Source: JAJYQH01 sp036261615
GTDB lineage: Bacteria; Actinomycetota; Actinomycetes; Propionibacteriales; Propionibacteriaceae
Direction of reading: 5' to 3'
Assembly (NCBI GenBank): GCA_036261615.1
Contig: DATAKK010000014.1
Span: forward strand, 1 to 64,000
DNA length: 64,000 nucleotides
Shown here: one piece after another, positions 15,358 through 22,636 of the stretch
How the letters are laid out: each line of letters opens with the position of its first letter
Position numbering within the stretch: position 1 is the first letter of the stretch
The notes under the pieces: generated by a model
Told to the model about the DNA's origin: nothing
Seen by the model: the letters and a program-made list of their open reading frames with translations, nothing else
The model's database searches: none
Program-made: the position numbers and the translations under genes

Positions 15358-16407
15358 ATGAGCGCACAGTCTGAGCGGGACGCCGAGGAGACCTCCGGCG
15401 ACCCCGCGGCGCCGGCGGGCCTGGTTCACGTCTCCACCGACATGCCGGGCTGGACGCGGCGACGGGCCGGACGCGGGTTCCGCTACCTCGACGACTCGGG
15501 TGCTCCGCTGTCCGGAGAGGACGTCCAGCGGATCAGGGCACTGGTCATCCCCCCGGCCTGGCGCGACGTGTGGATCTGCCCGCTGCCCGAGGGACACCTG
15601 CAGGCCACCGGCGTGGACGCCGCCGGGCGCGTCCAGTACCTGTACCACCCGCTGTGGCGCGAGGCGCGTGACCGGGAGAAGTTCCAGCGCATCGAGCAGA
15701 CCGCGAGCCACCTGCCCGAGGTGCGGCAGCGGATCGAGGCCGACCTGCACCTGCCGGGCCTGCCGCTGGAGCGCGCGACAGCCGTCGCCGTCCGGCTGCT
15801 CGACCTCGGGTACTTCCGCATCGGCAACGACTACTACACCGACGAGAACGGCTCGTTCGGGCTCACCACCCTCGAGCGCCGGCACGCGCGGCTGCAGCGG
15901 GGTCGGCTGGTGTTCCAGTTCACCGGCAAGTCCGGCGTCGAGCACCGGATCGAGGTGGACGACGAGGCGGCGATCCGCGCCATCCAGGAGATGCGCGCCC
16001 GGCGCTCCAGCCCCCGGCTGCTGTCCTACCGGCTCGGGTCGCGGTGGGCGAACCTGTCCTCGAGCCAGGTGAACGCCTACCTGTCGGAGATCTTCGAGGG
16101 CGACTTCACGGCCAAGGACTTCCGCACGTGGCACGCCACGGTGCTGGCGGCCTCGGCGCTGGCGGCGTCCACGGAGTCGGGAACGAGCGCGGCCTCGCGC
16201 AAGCGGGCGATGGCCGCCGCCGCCCGCGAGGTGTCGGAGTACCTGGGCAACACCCCCACCGTGGCGCGGGCCTCGTACATCGACCCACGGGTGCTGCGCC
16301 ACTACGAAGAGGGCCGGGTGATCGACCTGTCCGCCCTCCCCGAGGACGCGAGCGTGGAGCGCCAGGCCGAACTCGAGCGCCGGGTGCTCGACCTGCTCCA
16401 CGAATGA
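15358..16407 (+). CDS. DNA topoisomerase IB (poxvirus/bacterial type)
   Basis: 349 aa, the usual length for bacterial type IB enzymes, which relax supercoils by nicking one strand through a 3'-phosphotyrosine. The N-terminal cap domain (about 20-100) has WTRRRAGRGFRYLD and IPPAWRDVWICP. The catalytic domain holds the Arg of YFRIGNDYY, the Lys of FTGKSGVEHR, the Arg-His pair of FRTWHAT and the nucleophile Y307 in ARASYIDPRV, so the active site looks complete. GGAGGGG precedes the ATG. It lies between stress-type genes and has a SigB/SigF-like promoter, suggesting a role in stress or stationary-phase topology. A strong hairpin follows the stop. Confidence 0.93.
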   Translation: MSAQSERDAEETSGDPAAPAGLVHVSTDMPGWTRRRAGRGFRYLDDSGAPLSGEDVQRIRALVIPPAWRDVWICPLPEGHLQATGVDAAGRVQYLYHPLWREARDREKFQRIEQTASHLPEVRQRIEADLHLPGLPLERATAVAVRLLDLGYFRIGNDYYTDENGSFGLTTLERRHARLQRGRLVFQFTGKSGVEHRIEVDDEAAIRAIQEMRARRSSPRLLSYRLGSRWANLSSSQVNAYLSEIFEGDFTAKDFRTWHATVLAASALAASTESGTSAASRKRAMAAAAREVSEYLGNTPTVARASYIDPRVLRHYEEGRVIDLSALPEDASVERQAELERRVLDLLHE

Positions 16408-16443
16408 CCGGACGCCGGCGGACCGAGGTCCACCGGCGTCCGG
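16408..16443. terminator. Bidirectional terminator hairpin
   Basis: CCGGACGCCGG pairs perfectly with CCGGCGTCCGG, and after one mismatch GGACC pairs with GGTCC. It sits between the convergent topoisomerase and DUF892 genes and can serve both. Confidence 0.65.
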
Positions 16444-16464
16444 GTTCACGATTCGGGCGCTGGG

Positions 16465-17001
16465 TCAGCCCCTGAGCGCCGCCTGCGCGTTGGCCTCGGT
16501 TTCGGCGAGCCGGGTCAACAGCTCGTCGGTCTCGGCCTCCTCCTCGAGGTTGGCGCTCAGCAGGTCGCCCCCGTTGGGGACGCCGAGCATCTGCGCCCAC
16601 CGCCGGAGGGTGCCGTACCGGGTGATCTCGTAGTGCTCGACGGCCTGCGCCGAGGAGATCAGGCCGGCGTCCGCGGCCGGGCTGCCCTTGAACTCCTTGA
16701 GGGTGACGTCGCCCTCCTTGAGGATGCCCTCGATCGCCTCGCACTTCCTGCCCTTGGCGTCGACGTCGAACAGCTGGAAGACGTCCTCCAACCGGACGAT
16801 CTGGCCCTCGGTCTGGACGGTGTGCTTCCTGAACGCCGCCTTCAGCTCGTCCGACGCCGCGGCCGCCTCGAGTTCGGGCAGGGTGCGCAGGATGTGCTGT
16901 TCCGCGTAGTACATGTCCTGCAGGGTGTCGAGGAACAGGTCCGACAGACCCTTCTCCGACCTGCCTCCTGCTCCGAACAGTTCTGAAATCTTGTCAGTCA
17001 T
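16465..17001 (-). CDS. DUF892 (YciF/YciE-like) ferritin-like stress protein
   Basis: 178 aa. A four-helix protein of the DUF892 family: LFLDTLQDMYYAEQHILRTLPEL near the N-terminus, AFRKHTVQTEGQIVRLEDVF in helix 2, SSAQAVEHYEITRYGTLRRWA in helix 3 and NLEEEAETDELLTRLAE at the end. The repeated Glu and His residues match the di-iron or metal site of this ferritin-like group. YciF-type proteins are induced by general, osmotic and oxidative stress; their reaction is unknown. It is the last gene of an apparent three-gene operon with the YHS and 62-aa proteins. Confidence 0.9.
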   Translation of the reverse strand: MTDKISELFGAGGRSEKGLSDLFLDTLQDMYYAEQHILRTLPELEAAAASDELKAAFRKHTVQTEGQIVRLEDVFQLFDVDAKGRKCEAIEGILKEGDVTLKEFKGSPAADAGLISSAQAVEHYEITRYGTLRRWAQMLGVPNGGDLLSANLEEEAETDELLTRLAETEANAQAALRG

Positions 17002-17069
17002 GTCTTCCCTTCCAAGCGATCGGTGCTCGTGGTTCCTGCTGATGCCGCGGGAGAGGTCCCGGGTGTCAC

Positions 17070-17258
17070 TCAGGCGTTGGGCGGGTCGGGGTGCTCGGCG
17101 GGTTCGCCGAGGCCCGGCTCGCGGGCTGGAGTGACGTCGAGATCGGGGTCGGGATCGGGGTCCGCGTTGAGGCGCACGTCGGCGCCGAGCGGCTGGGTTC
17201 CCGCCTGTCCCTGATCGTCGGCCTGGGACGGCTGTCCCTGTGAGGTCTCGGGATGCAT
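17070..17258 (-). CDS. Small acidic protein of unknown function (62 aa)
   Basis: The start at 17258 lies two bases after the YHS stop, which argues for coupled translation. The protein is hydrophilic and disordered-looking: Gln-rich at first (MHPETSQGQPSQ), then an Asp-Pro repeat (NADPDPDPDLD) and a Glu/Pro-rich end. I recognise no domain. Its place in an operon with a YHS and a DUF892 protein under a stress-type promoter suggests a small stress-induced protein. Such a short low-complexity gene may also be spurious. Confidence 0.5.
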   Translation of the reverse strand: MHPETSQGQPSQADDQGQAGTQPLGADVRLNADPDPDPDLDVTPAREPGLGEPAEHPDPPNA

Positions 17259-17260
17259 CG

Positions 17261-17413
17261 TCACCCCGCCTGACCGACGTAACTCTCGGGGTCGGCCTGG
17301 AACCGGTCCCTGCATCCTTCGCAGCAGAACCGGTAGGTCTCGCCGTTGTACGTCGCAGTCGGTGACTGCTGGGAGTCGACAGGGTTCCCGCATACCGGGC
17401 ATTGCTGGTTCAT
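17261..17413 (-). CDS. YHS-domain metal-binding protein (50 aa)
   Basis: A single YHS domain: CPVCG (C5, C8), a central TYNGETYRFCCEGC (C30, C31, C34), then FQADPESY. The pattern matches the short domain found in copper or heavy-metal ATPases and in free-standing small proteins, so it probably binds a metal. AAAGGAG precedes the ATG at 17413. It is first in a three-gene operon and has a GTTT-N16-GGGTA promoter just upstream. Confidence 0.82.
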   Translation of the reverse strand: MNQQCPVCGNPVDSQQSPTATYNGETYRFCCEGCRDRFQADPESYVGQAG

Positions 17414-17444
17414 CGCTGGCTCCTTTCTGTCGCTTGCAGTCCCG

Positions 17445-17469
17445 TACCCGCCGCCTCGAACCGGCAAAC
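17445..17469 (-). promoter_or_regulatory. SigB/SigF-type stress promoter of the YHS-DUF892 operon
   Basis: On the minus strand: GTTT (17469-17466), exactly 16 bases, GGGTA (17449-17445), 32 bases before the YHS start. It is the third copy of the same promoter form in 2.2 kb. Confidence 0.6.
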
Positions 17470-17539
17470 CCGGCGCGACGACGACCCGAAGCCGCCGTCC
17501 CGAACGCATAACCCGGCCGCAGGCGGGTAAGGCAGTGCC

Positions 17540-18325
17540 ATGGACCTCACTGGAAAGATCGCACTAGTCACCGGCGCGGGCTCGGGCATCGGCCGCGCCA
17601 CCGCCCGTCTGCTCGCCGAGCGCGGCGCCACCGTCTGGGCCGCCGTCCACTCCGACCACAGCGCCGAGGACGTCGGCAAGGAGTTCTCCGGGGCCGATCT
17701 CGACGTGCGCCCGGTCACCTCGGAACTCAGCGAGGAACAGTCGGTCCGCGACCTGTTCGAGCGGATCGACAAGGAGTGCGGCCGGCTCGACATCGTCGTG
17801 GCGAACGCCGGCATCAACGGCGTCTGGGCACCCCTGGGGGAGCTCACCCTGGACGAGTGGAACAAGACCCTCTCGACGAACCTCACCGGGACGTTCCTCA
17901 CGATGAAGTACGCCCTGCCGGGGCTGCGGGCCGCCGGCGGCGGCTCGATCGTGGTGACCGCGTCGGTCAACGGGACCCGGATGTTCAGCAACAGCGGGGC
18001 GTCCGCCTACGCCTCGAGCAAGGCCGGCCAGGTGGCCCTCACCAAGATGGCGGCGGTGGAACTGGCGCGCGACAAGATCCGCGTGAACGTCGTCTGCCCC
18101 GGCGCGATCGACACCGAGATCGGTGACAACACCGAGCACCGCAACATCGAGAACCTGCACATCCCGGTGGAGCATCCGCAGGGTGAGATCCCGCTCACCG
18201 GCGACCAGCCCGGGAGCTCGGACGACGTGGCGGCCCTCATCTGCTTCCTCTCGTCCGAGGACGCCAAGCACATCACCGGCACCGAGGTGTGGATCGACGG
18301 CGCCGAGTCGCTGCTGCGGGGCTGA
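17540..18325 (+). CDS. SDR-family oxidoreductase
   Basis: 261 aa, classical short-chain dehydrogenase. The cofactor site is VTGAGSGIGRA (10-20), NAG appears in VVANAGINGVW, and the catalytic Tyr157 and Lys161 lie in SAYASSKAG, with the Ser in VTASVNGTRMFS upstream. The C-terminal pattern (TEIGDNTEHRN, ITGTEVWIDGAESLLRG) is usual for glucose-1-dehydrogenase-like or 3-oxoacyl-ACP-reductase-like members. Such proteins reduce or oxidise small alcohols and ketones with NAD(P)H; the substrate cannot be read from sequence. It is divergent from the YHS operon; I see no GTTT-N16-GGGTA promoter facing it. Confidence 0.9.
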   Translation: MDLTGKIALVTGAGSGIGRATARLLAERGATVWAAVHSDHSAEDVGKEFSGADLDVRPVTSELSEEQSVRDLFERIDKECGRLDIVVANAGINGVWAPLGELTLDEWNKTLSTNLTGTFLTMKYALPGLRAAGGGSIVVTASVNGTRMFSNSGASAYASSKAGQVALTKMAAVELARDKIRVNVVCPGAIDTEIGDNTEHRNIENLHIPVEHPQGEIPLTGDQPGSSDDVAALICFLSSEDAKHITGTEVWIDGAESLLRG

Positions 18326-18336
18326 GGGAAGTCGCC

Positions 18337-18393
18337 GCGGGCGCACCCGCACAGGATGGCGGGCGCACCCGCTCAGGATTGCGGGCGCGCCCG
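18337..18393. repeat. Tandem hairpin repeat between convergent genes
   Basis: The 14-mer GCGGGCGCACCCGC occurs at 18337-18350 and 18359-18372, with a third variant (GCGGGCGCGCCCG) at 18381-18393. The period is 22 bases. Each unit forms a GCGGG/CCCGC hairpin. It probably acts as a terminator for the SDR gene and the response regulator gene, whose last codons overlap the third unit. Confidence 0.6.
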
Positions 18394-19059
18394 GTAGCGG
18401 TTCTCCGGGCGTCCCGTGCTGCCGTAGCGGAGGGTCCGCTCGACCTCGCCCCGGCTCTCCAACTGCGCGAGGTACCGCTGGGCGGTCGCCCTGCTCACCC
18501 CCACCTCGCGGGCCACGTCAGACGCCGAGACGCCGGCGTCGCGGCCCACCACGGCGCCGAGGATGTTCCTCAGGGTGACGTTGGCGGGTTCCGGCTCCCT
18601 GCGCGCCGCGGTCGTGGGCGGCCGGCGTCCGAACAGCGCGTCCACTTCGGTCTGCTCGGCGCTGCGGGGCAGGGCGGCTGTCCGGCGGCGCATCTCCCGG
18701 TAGTCGGCGAGGCGCTGGGAGAGTTCCTTGAGGCCGAACGGTTTGATGAGGTAGTGCACCGTGCCGAGCCGGAGCGCCGCGCGCACCGAGTCGGCGTCCC
18801 GCGCGGCGCTGATCACGATGACGTCCGGCGCCCCCGGCTCGGCGAGGAGGGCCCGGGCGACCTCCAGCCCGCTGCCGTCGGGGAGGTAGACGTCGAGCAG
18901 GATGAGGTCGGGGCGCAGCGCGTGCGCCTGTTCCATCGCGCGGGACGCCGTGTGCGCGAGACCCGCGACGGCGAACCCCTGCATCCGTTCGACCATCGCC
19001 GCGTGGAGGGACGCCACCCGGAAGTCGTCGTCGACGACCAGCACCCGCAGGTCAGGCAT
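18373..19059 (-). CDS. CitB/DcuR-type response regulator
   Basis: 228 aa. The receiver domain (about 4-122) has the acidic pair VVDDD, the phospho-acceptor D56 in LILLDVYLPDG and the conserved Lys in YLIKPF. The output domain (about 165-228) is a winged-helix HTH (VSASDVAREVGVSRATAQRYLAQLESRGEVERTLRYGSTGRPENRY), as in the CitB/DcuR/DctR group, which control carboxylate uptake. It overlaps the end of the kinase gene by eight bases, so the pair is co-translated. Its likely target is the divergent ABC importer gene set beginning at 20830. Confidence 0.92.
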   Translation of the reverse strand: MPDLRVLVVDDDFRVASLHAAMVERMQGFAVAGLAHTASRAMEQAHALRPDLILLDVYLPDGSGLEVARALLAEPGAPDVIVISAARDADSVRAALRLGTVHYLIKPFGLKELSQRLADYREMRRRTAALPRSAEQTEVDALFGRRPPTTAARREPEPANVTLRNILGAVVGRDAGVSASDVAREVGVSRATAQRYLAQLESRGEVERTLRYGSTGRPENRYRARPQS

Positions 19060-20653
19060 CTCCGGCTCCCGCGCCGACGGTCGCCGGCCGGTGGGCGGGC
19101 AGGGTCACCGTGAAGCGCGCCCCCGGCCCCGGGTCGACGTCGATCGTCCCGTGCAGGCGGGTGACCAGCCTCCGCACCAGCGCCAGTCCCGTGCCGCCCC
19201 CTCGCTCGCGGGGCTTGGTCGTGACGCCGCTCTCGAAGATGTGCTCGATCAGTCCGGGGGCGATCCCGGGCCCGTTGTCGCTGACCGCCACCGTCACCTC
19301 CCAGTCATCCTCGACCACCAGCAGTGTCACCCGGCGGGGCTGGGGTTGGGGGCCGACCGCGTCGAACGCGTTGTCGAGCAGGTTGCCCACGATCGTCACG
19401 AGGACGCGGGCCGCCTGGGGTGTCTCGCCGACGTCGCTACGGGGGTCGATGATCAGCTCGATGCCCCGCTCGTTCGCCTCCGCCGCCTTGCCGAGCAGCA
19501 GCCCGATGAGGTGCGGCGCCCGGATCCGCTCCCGCAGCGTGAGATCGAACTCGGCGGCGCTTCCCCTCACCTCGAGCAGGTAGTCGAGGGCGTCGTCGAC
19601 CTGGCCGAGCTCGAGCAGGCCGGCGACCACGTGCATCGAGTTCGCGAACTCGTGCTGCTGGGCACGCATCGACTCGGTGAGGCTGCGCTCCCCGGTGAGC
19701 TGGCTGGCCAGGGCCGTGATCTCGGTCTCGTTGCGCAGGGTGACGACACTGTGCCGCTCGTCGCCGATCGCCACCGGCATCCGGTTGATCACCAGGCACA
19801 GGTCGTCGGTGTCGACGACCTCGTCGGGAGGGCTGTCCGGCGAGGTCAGCGCCTCGAGCAGGGGACCCTGGGGCAGCAGGTCCTGGATCCGGCGTCCGCT
19901 CACCGCGCCCAGCCGCAACAGGCGCTGGGCCTCGTCGTTGATGAGGCTCACCCGCCCGGCGCCGTCGAACGCGATGACCCCCTCCCGGATGCCGTGCAGG
20001 GTGGCCTCGCGCTCCTGCAGCAGCTTGACGATCTCGTCGAGTTCCAGTCCGAACGTGCGCCGCTTGAGGTGCCGCGCGAGCAGCCAGGACGCCAGCGCCC
20101 CCACCCCGAGCGCCACGAGCAGCCAGGTGGCGTACGACGGCAGCACCTGCCACAGCGCGGCCGACACGGAACTCTCCTTGATGCCCGCTGACACCTCCCC
20201 GACCATGGCGCCGTTCGTGCCGTAGAGCGGCGCCTTGCCGTTGGCCGAGCGTCCGGTGTTGCCGTCGTTGATGCCGGTGTGCACCCGGCCGTCGAGGGTC
20301 GCGATCGGTTCGGTGACCTTCTGGCCGATGAGCTGCGGGTAGGGATGGGAGTGACGCACCCGGGACATGTCGATGACGACGACGTACAAGGCCCCGGTGC
20401 GCGCCGCCGTGGTGGTGGCGAGGTTCTGGACGAGCGCCGCGCAGCCGGGCTGCTCGACGGTGAGGCACGAGCGGATCTCCGGCATGGCGCTCACCGACAG
20501 CGCGATGGTGGCCGCGCGCATCTCGAACTCGTGGTCGAGCCGGGCCCGTTCCGAGCGTCCGAGCAGCGCGAAACCCACCGTGGTGGTCACGAGGAGGATG
20601 CCCACGTTGGCGGCGAAGATCTGGCTGGACAGCTTGCGCAGGCGCAGCGGCAT
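19052..20653 (-). CDS. CitA/DcuS-type sensor histidine kinase
   Basis: 533 aa from MPLRLRK; a more upstream start is possible, but a -10 box lies seven bases before this ATG. Order: TM1 (about 12-32); an extracytoplasmic sCache/PAS sensor domain (about 35-165) with HSHPYPQLIGQKVTEP, resembling the ligand loop of CitA; TM2 (about 170-195); a cytoplasmic PAS domain (about 210-320); an H box with H334 in QQHEFANSMHV; and an ATPase domain with NLLDNAFDAV, SDNGPGIAP and GGGTGLAL. The family senses di- or tricarboxylates outside the cell and phosphorylates its partner regulator. Ligand here unknown, but a carboxylate is the best guess. Confidence 0.92.
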   Translation of the reverse strand: MPLRLRKLSSQIFAANVGILLVTTTVGFALLGRSERARLDHEFEMRAATIALSVSAMPEIRSCLTVEQPGCAALVQNLATTTAARTGALYVVVIDMSRVRHSHPYPQLIGQKVTEPIATLDGRVHTGINDGNTGRSANGKAPLYGTNGAMVGEVSAGIKESSVSAALWQVLPSYATWLLVALGVGALASWLLARHLKRRTFGLELDEIVKLLQEREATLHGIREGVIAFDGAGRVSLINDEAQRLLRLGAVSGRRIQDLLPQGPLLEALTSPDSPPDEVVDTDDLCLVINRMPVAIGDERHSVVTLRNETEITALASQLTGERSLTESMRAQQHEFANSMHVVAGLLELGQVDDALDYLLEVRGSAAEFDLTLRERIRAPHLIGLLLGKAAEANERGIELIIDPRSDVGETPQAARVLVTIVGNLLDNAFDAVGPQPQPRRVTLLVVEDDWEVTVAVSDNGPGIAPGLIEHIFESGVTTKPRERGGGTGLALVRRLVTRLHGTIDVDPGPGARFTVTLPAHRPATVGAGAGDA

Positions 20654-20660
20654 GCGCCGA

Positions 20661-20689
20661 ATTGTGACTGCTGGCGCGGCCGGCGACAA
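20661..20689 (-). promoter_or_regulatory. Promoter of the sensor kinase gene (leaderless type)
   Basis: On the minus strand TTGTCG (20689-20684), 17 bases, CACAAT (20666-20661). Seven bases then separate the -10 from the ATG, so the mRNA would begin at or next to the start codon. This explains the lack of a ribosome site. Confidence 0.5.
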
Positions 20690-20829
20690 GAAACTCCGGC
20701 ATCCGGTCGCCGAGCACAACGCGCAGAACCCGCATCAATGCGCACAAGCTGCAGCTACTGGCGAAAGCGCGACAGCGGCGGGGGGCGGTGCCTAGGTTTC
20801 CGGGAATCCCGACTCGACGAGGAGCCGCC

Positions 20830-21699
20830 ATGACCACAGCACCCGTGTCCCATCCACCCGCCGCCACGGCCGCCGCCAGCTTCGCGGCGTCCGATCGGGC
20901 GGCGGCGATCGAACTCTCCCACGTGACCAAACGGTTCCTGACACCGTCCGGCGACGTGTTCACCGCGGTGTCGGACGTGTCCTTCGCGGTGGAGCCCGGC
21001 CAGTTCTGCGCGATCGTCGGCCCCACCGGGTGCGGCAAGTCGACCACTCTCGGCCAGGTGTCCGGGCTCGACCGGCCCAGCGCCGGCACCGTCACGGTGG
21101 GGGGACGCCCGGTCACCGGCGTGACCGAGGGCGTGAGCTTCATGTTCCAGGCCGACGCGCTGTTCCCCTGGAAGACCGTGCTCGCCAACGTCATGGCCGG
21201 CCCGAGCTTCCACGGCGTCCCGAAGCGGGAGGCCGTCGCCATGGCGCGCGACTGGCTGCGTCGCGTCGGGCTGTCGGGCTTCGAGGACCGCTACCCGCAC
21301 CAGCTGTCCGGCGGCATGCGCAAGCGGGTGGCGATGGCCGCCGCGCTCATCAACGAGCCCCGGATCCTGCTCATGGACGAGCCCTTCGGGGCGCTCGACG
21401 TGCAGACCAAGGCGATCATGCAGACCGAGCTCCTCGGCCTGTGGGAGCAGACCCGGCCCTCGGTGCTGTTCATCACCCACGACCTCGACGAGGCCGTGGC
21501 CCTCGCCGACCGGGTGCTCATCATGACGAGCAGCCCCGGCACGATCAAGCAGAGCTTCACCATCGACCTGCCCCGGCCCCGGGGCGAGGTGCAGGAGATC
21601 CGCCACGACCGGCGGTTCCTGGAACTGCAGAACCAGATCTGGGAGTCGCTGCGCTCCGAGGTGCAGCAGGCCTACGCCAGGACGGCGGGTGCGGCATGA
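20830..21699 (+). CDS. ABC transporter ATP-binding protein (nitrate/sulfonate/taurine class)
   Basis: 289 aa. The ATG at 20830 has GGAG just upstream; an in-frame GTG at 20788 is less likely. Walker A is GPTGCGKST (64-72), the Q loop is MFQADALFPWKTV, the signature is LSGGMRKR, Walker B is ILLMDEPFGALD and the H loop is FITHDLDEAV. The sequence belongs to the SsuB/TauB/NrtD group, which powers uptake of small anions, sulfonates, pyrimidine precursors or aromatic acids. It overlaps the permease gene by four bases (ATGA) and begins a three-gene importer operon divergent from the CitA/CitB-like pair. Confidence 0.93.
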   Translation: MTTAPVSHPPAATAAASFAASDRAAAIELSHVTKRFLTPSGDVFTAVSDVSFAVEPGQFCAIVGPTGCGKSTTLGQVSGLDRPSAGTVTVGGRPVTGVTEGVSFMFQADALFPWKTVLANVMAGPSFHGVPKREAVAMARDWLRRVGLSGFEDRYPHQLSGGMRKRVAMAAALINEPRILLMDEPFGALDVQTKAIMQTELLGLWEQTRPSVLFITHDLDEAVALADRVLIMTSSPGTIKQSFTIDLPRPRGEVQEIRHDRRFLELQNQIWESLRSEVQQAYARTAGAA

Positions 21700-22559
21700 C
21701 CAGCACGGTTCTCCACCCCGCCCAGGCCGACGCCGAGATCAGGGCGCGGGCGCAGGCCTCCCGACGCCGCCGCCGGACGTGGATGTGGGCCTGCCGGGTG
21801 CTCGTGCCCGTCGTCCTCATCGGCGCCTGGCAGGTCACCACCGAGACAGGCGTCGTCGACAAGTTCTTCTTCGGCCAGCCGTCGGGCATCTGGCAGAGCC
21901 TGGTCAGCCTGTTCACCCAGGGCACGGCGTTCGGCTCCATCTGGGACAACCTCTGGGTCACCATCCAGGAGGCGCTGTACGGCTTCGTCCTCGGCACTGC
22001 GGTCGGCGTGGTGCTCGGTATCGCCCTGGGCCAGATCGCGTTCCTCGCCGACGTGCTCGGCCCCTACATCAAGGCGCTCAACTCGGTGCCCCGCATCGTG
22101 CTCGGGTCGATCTTCATCGTCGCGTTCGGCCTCGGGATGTTCCCCAAGGTGCTGCTCGCGGCCGTGCTCGTGTTCTTCGTCGTCTTCTTCAACGCGTTCC
22201 AGGGCGTCCGCGAGGTCGACCAGAACCTCGTCGCCAACGTGCGGGTGCTGGGTGCCTCCCCCGCGCAGGTCGCCCGGCACGTCACCATCCCCTCCGCGCT
22301 CACCTGGATCATCGCGAGCATGCACACCGCCTTCGGGTTCGCGATCATCGGGGCGCTCGTCGCCGAGGTGCTCGGTGCCCGCAAGGGCATGGGCCTGCTG
22401 ATCAGCCAGGCGCAGGGCAACTTCGACCCCGACACGGTGTTCGCCTGCATGGCGATCATCTCGGTGATCACCCTCATCGCCGAGTGGCTGCTCACCCTGC
22501 TGGAACGCCGGGTGCTCTCCTGGCGCCCGCCGTCGCGCTCGGAGGCGGCGTCCATCTAG
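21696..22559 (+). CDS. ABC transporter permease (nitrate/sulfonate/taurine class)
   Basis: 287 aa with six predicted membrane helices. The N-terminus is basic and cytoplasmic (RRRRRTW) and TM1 is LVPVVLIGAWQVTT. The EAA loop that contacts the ATPase is VRVLGASPAQVARHVTIPSA, as in SsuC/TauC permeases. It would work as a homodimer with the ATPase encoded just upstream. The start is fixed by the ATGA overlap with that gene. It is followed by a 77-base gap before the binding-protein gene. Confidence 0.93.
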   Translation: MTSTVLHPAQADAEIRARAQASRRRRRTWMWACRVLVPVVLIGAWQVTTETGVVDKFFFGQPSGIWQSLVSLFTQGTAFGSIWDNLWVTIQEALYGFVLGTAVGVVLGIALGQIAFLADVLGPYIKALNSVPRIVLGSIFIVAFGLGMFPKVLLAAVLVFFVVFFNAFQGVREVDQNLVANVRVLGASPAQVARHVTIPSALTWIIASMHTAFGFAIIGALVAEVLGARKGMGLLISQAQGNFDPDTVFACMAIISVITLIAEWLLTLLERRVLSWRPPSRSEAASI

Positions 22560-22636
22560 CGCCGTCCGTCCGGCTTCGCCTCCTCACCGCACCACCACCG
22601 CCCAACCCGCACCACCACCGAAAGAAGGTCATTGCC

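Noticed and set aside
17505..17529. Fourth GTTT-N16-GGGTA promoter, for the SDR gene
   Set aside because: GGGTA is present at 17525, but the -35 position reads CGCA and the site is only 11 bases from the start codon.
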